From positions 1 to 29,132 of the forward strand of contig CALGTV010000037.1 of the NCBI GenBank assembly GCA_937902395.1: a DNA stretch of 29,132 bases. Reading direction: 5' to 3'. Positions 1 to 7,574 of this stretch are shown piece by piece (position 1 is the stretch's first letter; each line of letters begins with the position of its first letter). The DNA comes from an uncultured Ruminococcus sp. (GTDB lineage: Bacteria; Bacillota; Clostridia; Oscillospirales; Ruminococcaceae). Both the position numbers and the translations under genes were made by a program. The notes under the pieces are model-generated. The model was not told the DNA's origin and made no database searches. It saw only the letters and a list, made by a program, of their open reading frames with translations.

Positions 1-37
1 TTATAAATTGGAATTTAACGGGGATTGTGGAAACCCA

Positions 38-74
38 CTGGGGAAAACCTTTCTGAGGAAAGGTTATTCCCCAG
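38..74. repeat. Hairpin 1 of the palindromic intergenic stretch
   Basis: Near-perfect inverted repeat: the arm starting CTGGGGAA and ending AACCTTT at 38-52 pairs with 59-74, with one bulged base and a loop of about six bases. It is the first of three consecutive hairpins in the gene-free 1-217 stretch beyond the 3' end of hisA. No ORF or promoter was recognised there. GC-rich stems of this kind, repeated next to each other, suggest a dispersed palindromic intergenic repeat or a processed 3' UTR. Copy number in the genome cannot be seen from here. Confidence 0.6.
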
Positions 75-100
75 ACCCCTTTCCAAAGACTTTTAGTCTA

Positions 101-136
101 ATTTTCTATATGGGGCTAAAGCCCCATATAGAAAAT
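101..136. repeat. Perfect 16-bp-stem hairpin
   Basis: The arm 101-116 (ATTTTCTATATGGGGC) is the exact reverse complement of 121-136, with a four-base TAAA loop at 117-120. The flanks 88-100 and 137-149 continue as an imperfect stem with about nine of thirteen bases matching. The structure is symmetric and has no U-tract on either strand, so it is not a standard intrinsic terminator. It is the second hairpin of the palindromic stretch downstream of hisA. Confidence 0.75.
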
Positions 137-162
137 TACATTAGAAGTTTTAGGGAGGGAGT

Positions 163-199
163 TTGAGGGATGACCCTTTTTCAAAAGGGTCTCCCTCAA
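163..199. repeat. Hairpin 3, just beyond the hisA stop codon
   Basis: The outer stem TTGAGGG (163-169) pairs with CCCTCAA (193-199), and the inner stem ACCCTTT (173-179) pairs with 184-190, separated by a small internal loop. It lies 19 bases beyond the hisA stop. It is the best-placed candidate for the 3' end of the histidine transcript. The base run after it on the minus strand is AACTCCC rather than U-rich, so intrinsic termination is doubtful. Confidence 0.55.
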
Positions 200-217
200 T
201 AAATGATGTACTTACTA

Positions 218-946
218 TCAATCCTGAGTTGCATATCTGATAGCCTCATTTAAATTCAGCGTACCCTTATAAATGGACTTACCGCAGATTGTGCCGTAAA
301 GTCCCATTTCCTTGCAGGCTATAATATCCGCCATTGTGTGAACTCCACCGCTTGCCACGATGTTAGCACGTCCCTCTGTAGCGTCAGCGAGAGCTTTTAA
401 CTGCTCCACATTTACGCCGCTGAGTGTGCCGTCCTTGGAAATATCTGTAAAGATGAAATACTTTACACCAACTTCAATCATCTTGTTTGCAAGGTCAATA
501 TAGTTCACATCGGAGCTTTCAAGCCAGCCCTCAGTTGCAACCATACCATTCATTGCATCAATCCCAACAACGATTTTTTCGCTGCCGAATTTCTCAACGG
601 CATCACTTACAAGCTTAGGATTTTTCAAAGCCACAGAGCCGAGAATTACCCTTGTTATGCCCATTTTGAGATATTCGTCAATAGTTTCAAGTGAGCGAAT
701 ACCGCCGCCCAACTCTACTTTTAAATTAGTCTTTTCGGCAACATCTGTATAAATCTTTGTGTTTACAGGTCTGCCCTCTTTCGCTCCGTCAAGGTCAACC
801 ATGTGAATCCATTCGCTGCCTGCCGCCTCAAAGCCTTTTGCAGTTTCAAGGTAATCACTTGCTACCTTTTCAACTGTGGAAAAATCGCCCTTGAATAAGC
901 GTACACAGTTACCGTCTTTTATATCAATTGCAGGTAAAATTATCAT
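218..946 (-). CDS. hisA: HisA, ProFAR isomerase
   Basis: 1-(5-phosphoribosyl)-5-[(5-phosphoribosylamino)methylideneamino]imidazole-4-carboxamide isomerase, the fourth enzyme of histidine synthesis, a cytosolic (beta/alpha)8 barrel. The 242-aa product has the usual family length. Visible features: the N-terminal strand ILPAIDIKDG with the catalytic Asp8, ELGGGIRS at about 78-85 (first phosphate site), GIDAMNG with the second catalytic Asp130, TDISKDGT at 168-175, and SGGV/GKSIY near the C-terminus. The ATG at 946 was chosen because AAAGGAGG lies about six bases upstream. An in-frame start 33 bases further up lacks this and would add a non-family tail. It is the last histidine gene in the window. 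The partner cyclase gene hisF is not between it and the window edge. Confidence 0.96.
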   Translation of the reverse strand: MIILPAIDIKDGNCVRLFKGDFSTVEKVASDYLETAKGFEAAGSEWIHMVDLDGAKEGRPVNTKIYTDVAEKTNLKVELGGGIRSLETIDEYLKMGITRVILGSVALKNPKLVSDAVEKFGSEKIVVGIDAMNGMVATEGWLESSDVNYIDLANKMIEVGVKYFIFTDISKDGTLSGVNVEQLKALADATEGRANIVASGGVHTMADIIACKEMGLYGTICGKSIYKGTLNLNEAIRYATQD

Positions 947-975
947 ATATGTCCTCCTTTGTATATTGTTATAAA

Positions 976-1338
976 TCAACTTTCTTTAGGGTCTTTCCAA
1001 TAAGCCCCCTTATGAAAATTTTCATTTCCAAGTGGCTTTGCAGTAAGCCGAAACATAACACAGCCATCAGGACAGACAATATTTTTACTATATTTTCCGT
1101 CTCCACCCAGATTTTCTAAATCGCCACCACTTCTGATAGACTCCATAAGAGGATATAACATTACCATTGCTTTACTGCAAATTCCATATCCTTCATTATT
1201 TACGGGACAGCCATAAGTACAATGGTACTTATCTCCAACCTCTTCACCATTTCGACAGTAATTCTCTGTATGATTGCCTTGAAGGAAACTTACAACCTCA
1301 ATTTCAAATTCATATTCTTCATCATACCATTTTTTCAT
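976..1338 (-). CDS. Small Cys-rich TIGR04076-like protein inside the his operon
   Basis: A 120-aa protein of unknown function. The pattern G-x-C-S-K-A, then LYPLMESIRSGGD, then VCPDGCVMFRL resembles my recollection of TIGR04076: a GxC stretch, a YP, a GG, and a C-x-DG- -V-F element near the C-terminus. Further Cys residues lie in NYCRNGEE and in HCTYGCP, so a metal or redox role is possible but unproven. It has no signal peptide or membrane helix. The start at 1338 is supported by GGAGGG a few bases upstream. It sits 17 bases after hisH and 29 bases before hisA on the same strand, so it is almost certainly cotranscribed with the histidine genes. It is not a known histidine-pathway enzyme. Confidence 0.75.
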   Translation of the reverse strand: MKKWYDEEYEFEIEVVSFLQGNHTENYCRNGEEVGDKYHCTYGCPVNNEGYGICSKAMVMLYPLMESIRSGGDLENLGGDGKYSKNIVCPDGCVMFRLTAKPLGNENFHKGAYWKDPKES

Positions 1339-1355
1339 ATTTCCCTCCGAAAAAA

Positions 1356-1961
1356 TTACTTGATTAAATTTCCGAAGTTTCTGAGAATTTTAAGTCCTGT
1401 ATCGCCGGATTTCTCAGGGTGGAACTGAGCGCCGTAGACGAATTTTCCGTCAAATACAAGAGCAGGAACACGTCCGCCGTATTCGCTGTATGCAGCTATA
1501 TTTTCATCGGCACACTCTGCCTTGTAAGAGTGAACGAAATACACATATTCATCGTCCCCGATATTTTCAAGGAGTGGGCAATGGTTGAGCTTTTCAAGCT
1601 TATTCCAGCCCATATGTGGAATAATGAGGTCGGGTTCGTCCATATAGCGAACGCTGCCCTTTATAAGTCCAAGGCCGTCACATTCCTCAAATTCATAGCC
1701 TTTTTCAAAAAGCATCTGCATACCAAGGCATATGCCAAGGAAAGGCTTTTTTGCGGCTTCTTCCTTGATAGTGTCAATAAGTCCGCTTTTTTCAAGCATA
1801 GCCATAGCAGCAGGAAATGCACCAACTCCGGGGAGAATTACAGCGTCAGCCGCCTTTATTTCGTCCTTATCAGATGTAAGCTTGCAGTCAAGTCCGAGAT
1901 AATCAAGGGCATTTTTTACGCTGAAAATATTACCTGCACCGTAATCAACAATAGCAATCAT
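1356..1961 (-). CDS. hisH: HisH, glutaminase subunit of IGP synthase
   Basis: Class-I glutamine amidotransferase that supplies ammonia to HisF to form imidazole glycerol phosphate and AICAR. The 201-aa length is normal. Visible features: the N-terminal VDYGAGNIFSV, GVGAFPAAM (oxyanion region), the nucleophile Cys78 in FLGICLGMQ, and the His181/Glu183 pair in GAQFHPEKSG. The start codon directly follows the hisB stop (TAA then ATG), so translation is coupled. Its obligate synthase partner HisF is not encoded in this window. Confidence 0.97.
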   Translation of the reverse strand: MIAIVDYGAGNIFSVKNALDYLGLDCKLTSDKDEIKAADAVILPGVGAFPAAMAMLEKSGLIDTIKEEAAKKPFLGICLGMQMLFEKGYEFEECDGLGLIKGSVRYMDEPDLIIPHMGWNKLEKLNHCPLLENIGDDEYVYFVHSYKAECADENIAAYSEYGGRVPALVFDGKFVYGAQFHPEKSGDTGLKILRNFGNLIK

Positions 1962-2552
1962 TTACAGTACCCCCTTTGTAGAAAGTGTAGTTCCGTCAGC
2001 ATTATAAGCCACAGCTGCCTTTAAAGCGTGGGCAACAGCTTTATAAACAGCCTCTGCCTTGTGATGGTCATTTGTGCCGTACATCAGATTTATGTGCATT
2101 GTAATTCCTGCATTAAAAGCAAATGCACGGAAAAATTCCTCAGTCATACAAAGGTCGTAACCGCCGCAGGACTGATTTGTAAAATCGCAGTTAAACACGA
2201 GAAATGGTCTGTTGCTGAGGTCAAGACTGCACATTGCAAGAGCTTCGTCCATAGGGATATATGCCGTACCATAGCGGACAATTCCCGATTTACCGCCCAA
2301 TGCGATATAAAGTGCCTGACCGAGGGCAATTCCCGTATCTTCAATTGTATGGTGGCAGTCAACCTCCAAATCGCCCTTAACCTTGATAGTCATACTTATT
2401 CCGCTGTGCTTTGAAAGGGCGGTTAGCATATGGTCGAAAAATCCCACACCTGTATCAATGTCGGAATTTCCCTTTCCGTCAAGCTCTGTGACAATATAAA
2501 TATCGGTTTCACGGGTTTTTCTCGTGATTTCACCTCGTCTGATATTATCCAT
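1962..2552 (-). CDS. hisB: HisB, imidazoleglycerol-phosphate dehydratase
   Basis: Dehydrates imidazole glycerol phosphate to imidazole acetol phosphate; the family forms metal-dependent multimers. The 196-aa protein is a monofunctional dehydratase without the histidinol-phosphatase domain of enterobacterial HisB. The two repeated metal-binding patterns are present: FFDHML (His41) with DCHHTIEDTG (His67, His68, Glu71), and NDHHKAEA (His163, His164, Glu168). It overlaps the end of hisC by 8 bases and abuts hisH with no gap. Confidence 0.97.
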   Translation of the reverse strand: MDNIRRGEITRKTRETDIYIVTELDGKGNSDIDTGVGFFDHMLTALSKHSGISMTIKVKGDLEVDCHHTIEDTGIALGQALYIALGGKSGIVRYGTAYIPMDEALAMCSLDLSNRPFLVFNCDFTNQSCGGYDLCMTEEFFRAFAFNAGITMHINLMYGTNDHHKAEAVYKAVAHALKAAVAYNADGTTLSTKGVL

Positions 2553-3606
2553 TTATGATTTCCTCCAATGCATTGAATAATCTGTCCATTTCCTCATCTG
2601 TGCCTATGGATATGCGGAGATAATCACAAATTATGGGCTTATTCCAGTAACGGACAAAAATATTGCGTTTTTTCAGTTCCTCAAATATAACCTGTGCGGA
2701 TACTTTCTGAGGACTTGCAAAAATAAAGTTTGTCTTTGAATCGGGGAATACAAATCCCAACTCTGTAAGACGTGCCTTTGAACGCTCTCTTGTGGCAATA
2801 ATTCTGTCAACGGTTTCACGGAAATATTCCTCGTCAGCCATTGATGCCGCACCGCAAAGCTGTGTAATTGGATTCATTGTATATGAATTTATGGAGAATT
2901 TCACATCGTTCATATACTTTATAAGCTTTTCGCTTCCAATTGCAAAACCGATACGCATACCAGCCATTGAACGTGATTTTGAATAAGTCTGCACCACAAG
3001 AAGATTTTCATATTTTTCCACAAGGGGCAGACAGCTTTCACCGCCGAAATCCACATAAGCTTCGTCAATGATAACTACGCTGTCGGGATTGTTTTTAACG
3101 ATATATTCAATGTTTTCAATTGTTTCCATAACTCCTGTTGGAGCGTTTGGATTGGCGATAACTATACCGCCGTTTTCTGTAATGTAATCCTCTCTGTTAA
3201 TTGTGAAATCGCTGTTGAGAGGAATCTGCTTGTAAGGGATACGGTAAACATCTGCCCATACATCATAAAAAGAATATGTTATATTAGGGAAAATCACAGG
3301 CTTTTCAGAGCCGAAAAATGTCATAAAGGCTATGGCTAAAACATCGTCAGAGCCTACCCCTGCAAATACCTGTGACGACTTTACATTGTATCTCTTTGCA
3401 ATTGCGTCAACCAATACCGATGAATCGGGGTCGGGGTAAAGACGCATTTTGCCGTATTCAAAATCCTCCAGTATCGCCCTTACAGAGGGTGACGGAGGGT
3501 ATGGATTTTCGTTTGTGTTGAGCTTTACAACGTCCGTTACCTGTGGCTGTTCACCCGGGGTATATGGTACAACTTTGCGGACATAGCTCTCCCAATTGTT
3601 ACTCAT
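2545..3606 (-). CDS. hisC: HisC, histidinol-phosphate aminotransferase
   Basis: PLP enzyme that transfers the amino group of glutamate to imidazole acetol phosphate. It is 353 aa, fold-type I aminotransferase. Visible features: NTNENPYPPSP near the N-terminus, the NPNAPTG loop, IDEAYVDF with the Asp that pairs with the PLP ring nitrogen, and TYSKSRSMAG with the Schiff-base Lys at about 210. The ATG at 3606 was chosen because GGAG lies about eight bases upstream. The in-frame GTG at 3615 is part of that ribosome-binding site. The gene starts 15 bases after the stop of the upstream membrane-protein gene. Confidence 0.96.
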   Translation of the reverse strand: MSNNWESYVRKVVPYTPGEQPQVTDVVKLNTNENPYPPSPSVRAILEDFEYGKMRLYPDPDSSVLVDAIAKRYNVKSSQVFAGVGSDDVLAIAFMTFFGSEKPVIFPNITYSFYDVWADVYRIPYKQIPLNSDFTINREDYITENGGIVIANPNAPTGVMETIENIEYIVKNNPDSVVIIDEAYVDFGGESCLPLVEKYENLLVVQTYSKSRSMAGMRIGFAIGSEKLIKYMNDVKFSINSYTMNPITQLCGAASMADEEYFRETVDRIIATRERSKARLTELGFVFPDSKTNFIFASPQKVSAQVIFEELKKRNIFVRYWNKPIICDYLRISIGTDEEMDRLFNALEEIING

Positions 3607-3621
3607 ATTTATCACTCCAAA

Positions 3622-4389
3622 TTATCCTAACTGAGCAAATTCTATCATATTTTTTTCGCTGTCGATTATTACAGCTGTGCTGTGTGGATGATTACAATTA
3701 TGTGTTGCTGAAGTTACATAAACTGTTGCAGATGTGCTTTCAGCCCAGAAATCAGTATCACTATAAATATAAAGACTTTTATCATCTTCCCACGTTGCCG
3801 ATGCTTTAGGACTTATCTCATCAACGTATATTGAGTAACCATGCTCAAATTCGCTGTAAGGATATGTATATATAGCCTTTGCTGAATATTCTTCTTCGTA
3901 AGCTTTTATTACATCTTGTGAAGCCTTGAAACGCACACTGGAATGTCCTGCTCCCTGCCCTAATGTTGCAACAAAATGAAAGCCATAGTCGCTAATATCA
4001 TCAGGTAATTTTTCAGGAGCAACTTTAAAGGCATGACTTTTATAATATTTAACGTAATCCAACTGTAAATTATATCTCCAAGGAGAATCAGAATGTACCC
4101 CTGCAATCATAACAGACATCATCATAATTGTCACAGGAATAAAAATACAACTCAGTGTGCTTCTTAAAAAATGCTTTTTCTCAGCTCCTCTGAAAATCCA
4201 TATAACATTACTTATCAGCCAAATTCCGCTTATTACAAGGCGAACAAGTCCGCTTTCCACCAGTATAAACAGCACAAGAAACAGCAAGGTAAATAAACTA
4301 GCAATTACAACATTAATTATGGTAAAAGCTTTGTTGAACTTTTCAAACTTAATCTGCTTTATATCCGTTGTCACTATATTCTCGTTCAT
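3622..4389 (-). CDS. Unknown three-helix membrane protein within the his operon
   Basis: A 255-aa protein I do not recognise. The N-terminus is cytosolic and polar. Three hydrophobic segments follow at about 22-44, 48-67 and 77-97, then a soluble domain of about 155 residues (98-255) rich in Tyr, Ser and acidic residues, predicted to lie outside the cell. That domain contains GQGAGHSSVRF and THNCNHPHST but no catalytic signature known to me. The gene overlaps the hisD stop as ATGA and is followed 15 bases later by hisC, so it is embedded in and translationally coupled to the operon. Nothing in the protein indicates a step of histidine synthesis. Transport, sensing or a chance insertion are all possible. 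Confidence 0.8.
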   Translation of the reverse strand: MNENIVTTDIKQIKFEKFNKAFTIINVVIASLFTLLFLVLFILVESGLVRLVISGIWLISNVIWIFRGAEKKHFLRSTLSCIFIPVTIMMMSVMIAGVHSDSPWRYNLQLDYVKYYKSHAFKVAPEKLPDDISDYGFHFVATLGQGAGHSSVRFKASQDVIKAYEEEYSAKAIYTYPYSEFEHGYSIYVDEISPKASATWEDDKSLYIYSDTDFWAESTSATVYVTSATHNCNHPHSTAVIIDSEKNMIEFAQLG

Positions 4390-5669
4390 TCAAATCTTAC
4401 CTTGATAGCGTTTGCGTGAGCTGTAAGTCCCTCTTTTTCTGCAATGAGAACGATATCATCGTGTGCCTCTGCAAGCGCCTCTCTTGTGTAGTATGTGTAG
4501 CTGATACGCTTTGTAAAACTTGCTACACCAAGAGGTGAGAAGAAACGTGCTGTTCCGCTTGTAGGAAGTACGTGATTCGGACCTGCATAGTAATCGCCAA
4601 GAGGCTCTGACGCATAATTTCCAAGGAAGATTGAACCTGCATTGTCAAGGCTTCCAAGAAGCTCCATAGGATTTTCCATAAGCACTTCAAGGTGTTCGGG
4701 AGCAATTTCATTTGCCAGTTCTACGCACTTTTCACGGCTGTCAGCAATAATTATTGCGCCATAATCCTCCAGAGATTTCTCAATAATCTCCTTACGTGAA
4801 AGATATTCTTTCTGACGGTTGATTTCAGCTATTGTTTCATCTGCAAGCTTTTCGCTTGTTGTTACCATAATTGAAGATGCAAGAACGTCGTGCTCAGCCT
4901 GTGACATAAGGTCAGCAGCCGCAAATTTAGGGTCAGCTGTTTCATCGGCAATTACAAGAATCTCACTTGGACCTGCAATCATATCAATATCTACAACGCC
5001 GTAAAGAAGCTTCTTAGCTGTTGCAACGTAGATATTTCCGGGGCCTACGATTTTGTCGCACTTTGGAATTTCCTCTGTACCGTATGCAAGAGCCGCAATT
5101 GCCTGTGCACCGCCTGACATGAATACTCTGTCAACTCCGCAGATAGCAGCTGCCACAAGTATATCTTTGTTAGGTGTACCGTCCTTTAAGGGAGGTGTAA
5201 CCATTACAATTTCCTGTACTCCTGCAATTTTTGCGGGAATTGCATTCATAAGAACGCTGGAGGGATATGCAGCTGTGCCACCAGGAACATAAAGACCTAC
5301 ACGGGACAGTCCACGTACTCTCTGACCAAGAATTACGCCGTTTTCCTTTGGATTAATAAATCCCTGCTCTTTCTGGCGGTTGTGGAAATCAGCAATATTT
5401 TCCTGTGCGTTGAGAAGTGCTGTTACAAATTCGGGATCTGCCTCAGTAAGAGCGTCATTTATAACCTCACGGGGAACTTCATAATACTGGGGAAGATTTC
5501 CGTCAAATTTAAGAGTATAATTCTTTACAGCTGTATCGCCGTTTTCACGGACATCATCAATAATTGCGGAAACTGTTTCAGTTACCTTTTTATTTGTTTC
5601 ACCTGCACGCTTGTTAAGCTCTGCAAGAAATGCCTTTTCATCTGTGCCATTTGCGTAAATCTTCTTCAT
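4386..5669 (-). CDS. hisD: HisD, histidinol dehydrogenase
   Basis: Zn- and NAD-dependent four-electron oxidation of histidinol to histidine, the last two steps of the pathway. The 427-aa length is typical. Zn ligands are visible as Gln258 and His261 (SQAEHDVLAS), Asp359 (LGDYYAGPNH) and His418. The catalytic Glu325/His326 pair is in APEHLEV. The VGLYVPGG, VGPGNIYVATAK and AGPSEILVIAD blocks are intact. The start codon directly follows the hisG stop (TAA then ATG), and the stop overlaps the next start (ATGA). Confidence 0.98.
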   Translation of the reverse strand: MKKIYANGTDEKAFLAELNKRAGETNKKVTETVSAIIDDVRENGDTAVKNYTLKFDGNLPQYYEVPREVINDALTEADPEFVTALLNAQENIADFHNRQKEQGFINPKENGVILGQRVRGLSRVGLYVPGGTAAYPSSVLMNAIPAKIAGVQEIVMVTPPLKDGTPNKDILVAAAICGVDRVFMSGGAQAIAALAYGTEEIPKCDKIVGPGNIYVATAKKLLYGVVDIDMIAGPSEILVIADETADPKFAAADLMSQAEHDVLASSIMVTTSEKLADETIAEINRQKEYLSRKEIIEKSLEDYGAIIIADSREKCVELANEIAPEHLEVLMENPMELLGSLDNAGSIFLGNYASEPLGDYYAGPNHVLPTSGTARFFSPLGVASFTKRISYTYYTREALAEAHDDIVLIAEKEGLTAHANAIKVRFE

Positions 5670-6299
5670 TTATAAATTCTCCTCAATAAGTTTGATAAGT
5701 CTTTCAATTTCAGCCTGACGCATTTTCAGACTAACTGTATTTACAATAAGTCTTGCGGAAATAGGTGCAACGTCCTCGATTACTTCAAGTCCGTTTTCCT
5801 TTAAAGTTGTGCCTGTTTCCACAATATCAACGATACCGTCAGCAAGGTTGAGAATTGGTGCAAGCTCAACAGAACCTTCAATCTTGATAATATCTGTGTC
5901 CATTCCCTTTTTCTCAAAGAAACTTCTTGCAACATTGGGATACTTTGTAGCAATTGTCTTTACTCCATAACCGCTGTAAAAATCAAATCCCTTTTTAGTT
6001 GCAAGGGCAAATTTACATCTGCCGAAGCCAAGGTCAACAAGCTCAAAAAACTTGCCTTTCATCTCCATAATTGTATCCTTGCCTACAACTCCCATATCAC
6101 AAACGCCGTGTTCAACATATGTAATAACATCGTTCGCCTTTGCAAGTACAACTTCAAGATTTGCATCGGGAACTGGAAGTATAAGCTTTCTTCCCTTTTC
6201 GCGTACTGCTGTACAGTCAAATCCAAGCTTTTCAAGAAGTCCTACCGTATCTTTTTCAAGTCTGCCCTTTGTAAGAGCGATTCTTATAGGCTTGCTCAT
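5670..6299 (-). CDS. hisG: HisG, ATP phosphoribosyltransferase, short form
   Basis: Catalyses the first committed step, ATP + PRPP to phosphoribosyl-ATP. At 209 aa it is the short form (HisG-S), which lacks the C-terminal histidine-binding regulatory domain and needs HisZ for activity and feedback control. Visible features: IRIALTKGRLEK at the N-terminus, YVEHGVCDMGVVGKD, and the PRPP loop region DGIVDIVETGTTLKENGL. It overlaps hisZ as ATGA, with GAGGAGG upstream. Adjacency to hisZ and the short length support each other. Confidence 0.97.
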   Translation of the reverse strand: MSKPIRIALTKGRLEKDTVGLLEKLGFDCTAVREKGRKLILPVPDANLEVVLAKANDVITYVEHGVCDMGVVGKDTIMEMKGKFFELVDLGFGRCKFALATKKGFDFYSGYGVKTIATKYPNVARSFFEKKGMDTDIIKIEGSVELAPILNLADGIVDIVETGTTLKENGLEVIEDVAPISARLIVNTVSLKMRQAEIERLIKLIEENL

Positions 6300-7492
6300 A
6301 TTTCGTCCTCCTCGCTGTTGCAGTCTACTACTACAACCTTACTGATTTTCTTTTCCTTAGCGTACTCACGTACTGATTCTATATCGCTGAACAGCGCATT
6401 TTCAACAATAAATCCCTGTTCACGAAGCTCTCTTGCCTGCTTAATTGCTGCAGCCTCACAGCCCTCCTCTGCAAATACGATAACATCGGGAGCAGGTTCT
6501 GTGGGGAGTATTCCATTTCTCTCAATAACCTTTGAAATTGCATTTACATTAACCGCAAATCCAACAGCAGGAATATCATATCCGAAGTCAGAGATAAGCT
6601 TGTCATAGCGTCCGCCTGAAATAACTTCCTCTCCATGTCCCTTAAGATAACCCTTGATGATAAGACCTGTGTAATAGTCTGTTTTGTTTACAAGTCCAAG
6701 GTCAACTGTAATATTGCCCTCGCTGCCGCAGATTTCAGCAATATCGCAGTAAATCTCACGGAGCTCATCAAGTATGCGCTTTACGTTTTCATCGGGGATA
6801 AGCTCCTCAGCCTTTTCAAAAACTTCTTCTCCGCCGAAAAGTGCAGGGAGTTTCTTCAATGCAACTGTTACACTGTTATTTCCGAATGTATCAAGGAAAT
6901 CATTAAGTGCAGGGAAATTCTTGTTCTCTATGAGCTTACGGATATAATCCTTATCCTTATCATCAGCATCAAGACGTTCAACAAGTGCCTTGAAAACACC
7001 AATATGTCCCAGTTCAAGAGAGAATTCAAGTCCGAATGCATTGAGAGCGTCAACAGCGGCGGAAATGACTTCCAAATCAGCCATTTTCATCTCAGAGCCG
7101 ATAAGCTCAATACCTGCTTGCACTGTTTCGTCACTTCTGCCTTTCAATACAGATTCATTACGATATACAGTCTGATTATAGCAAAGCTTCAATGGAAGCT
7201 CAGCATCACGTAGACGTGTTGCAACAACTCTTGCAATGGGCATTGTGGAATCAGGACGCATTACAAGAAGTCTGCCTTTGCTGTCTGTCATCTTGTAAAG
7301 TGTTTCCTGAGGAAAATAACGGGATTTCATATTGAATACATCGAAAAATTCAAGTCCCGGTGTTATGATTTCGCTGTAGCCTCTGCTCTTGAAAAGCTTT
7401 AACAGCGTATCTTCAATTGTTCTTCTGACAACGCACTCACCGAAAAGCAAATCTTTTGTGCCCTCGGGAGTTATAAGATCATAGTTTTTCAT
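6296..7492 (-). CDS. hisZ: HisZ, regulatory subunit of ATP phosphoribosyltransferase
   Basis: A histidyl-tRNA-synthetase paralogue that forms a hetero-octamer with HisG-S and carries histidine feedback inhibition. It is 398 aa. Class-II synthetase core features are visible: TPEGTKDLL at the N-terminus, RPDSTMPIARVV (motif 2), and SGGRYDKLISDFG (motif 3 region). It differs from HisRS in its shorter C-terminal tail, which lacks a full anticodon-binding domain, and in lying directly upstream of hisG. Start: ATG at 7492 with AAGGAG eight bases upstream. It is the first gene of the operon, behind the promoter at 7545-7573. Confidence 0.93.
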   Translation of the reverse strand: MKNYDLITPEGTKDLLFGECVVRRTIEDTLLKLFKSRGYSEIITPGLEFFDVFNMKSRYFPQETLYKMTDSKGRLLVMRPDSTMPIARVVATRLRDAELPLKLCYNQTVYRNESVLKGRSDETVQAGIELIGSEMKMADLEVISAAVDALNAFGLEFSLELGHIGVFKALVERLDADDKDKDYIRKLIENKNFPALNDFLDTFGNNSVTVALKKLPALFGGEEVFEKAEELIPDENVKRILDELREIYCDIAEICGSEGNITVDLGLVNKTDYYTGLIIKGYLKGHGEEVISGGRYDKLISDFGYDIPAVGFAVNVNAISKVIERNGILPTEPAPDVIVFAEEGCEAAAIKQARELREQGFIVENALFSDIESVREYAKEKKISKVVVVDCNSEEDEI

Positions 7493-7544
7493 AAAAAACT
7501 CCTTTTACATAAGTTTGTTCACTTTAGCGTGCTACTATGATAAT

Positions 7545-7573
7545 ATGATACCATAATATTATAATAAAGTCAA
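7545..7573 (-). promoter_or_regulatory. Sigma-A promoter of the histidine operon
   Basis: Reading the minus strand, TTGACT (7568-7573) and TATCAT (7545-7550) are separated by exactly 17 bases. The start site would be near 7538, giving a leader of about 46 bases to hisZ. The -35 box lies immediately after the polC stop codon. The leader is too short for a T-box or leader-peptide attenuator. No terminator hairpin separates polC from this promoter, so read-through from polC is also possible. Confidence 0.75.
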
Positions 7574-7574
7574 G

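Noticed and set aside
1419..2024. A 201-codon open frame on the plus strand opposite hisH
   Set aside because: It lies wholly over the well-supported hisH/hisB genes, has no domain-like sequence and no good ribosome-binding site. Long antisense frames are common opposite coding DNA of this composition.
6296..7492. Annotation as histidyl-tRNA synthetase (hisS)
   Set aside because: It lacks the full C-terminal anticodon-binding domain and overlaps a short-form hisG that requires HisZ.
7493..7574. T-box or leader-peptide attenuator for the histidine operon
   Set aside because: The leader from the predicted start site is about 46 bases, has no T-box sequence, no terminator hairpin and no His-rich short peptide.
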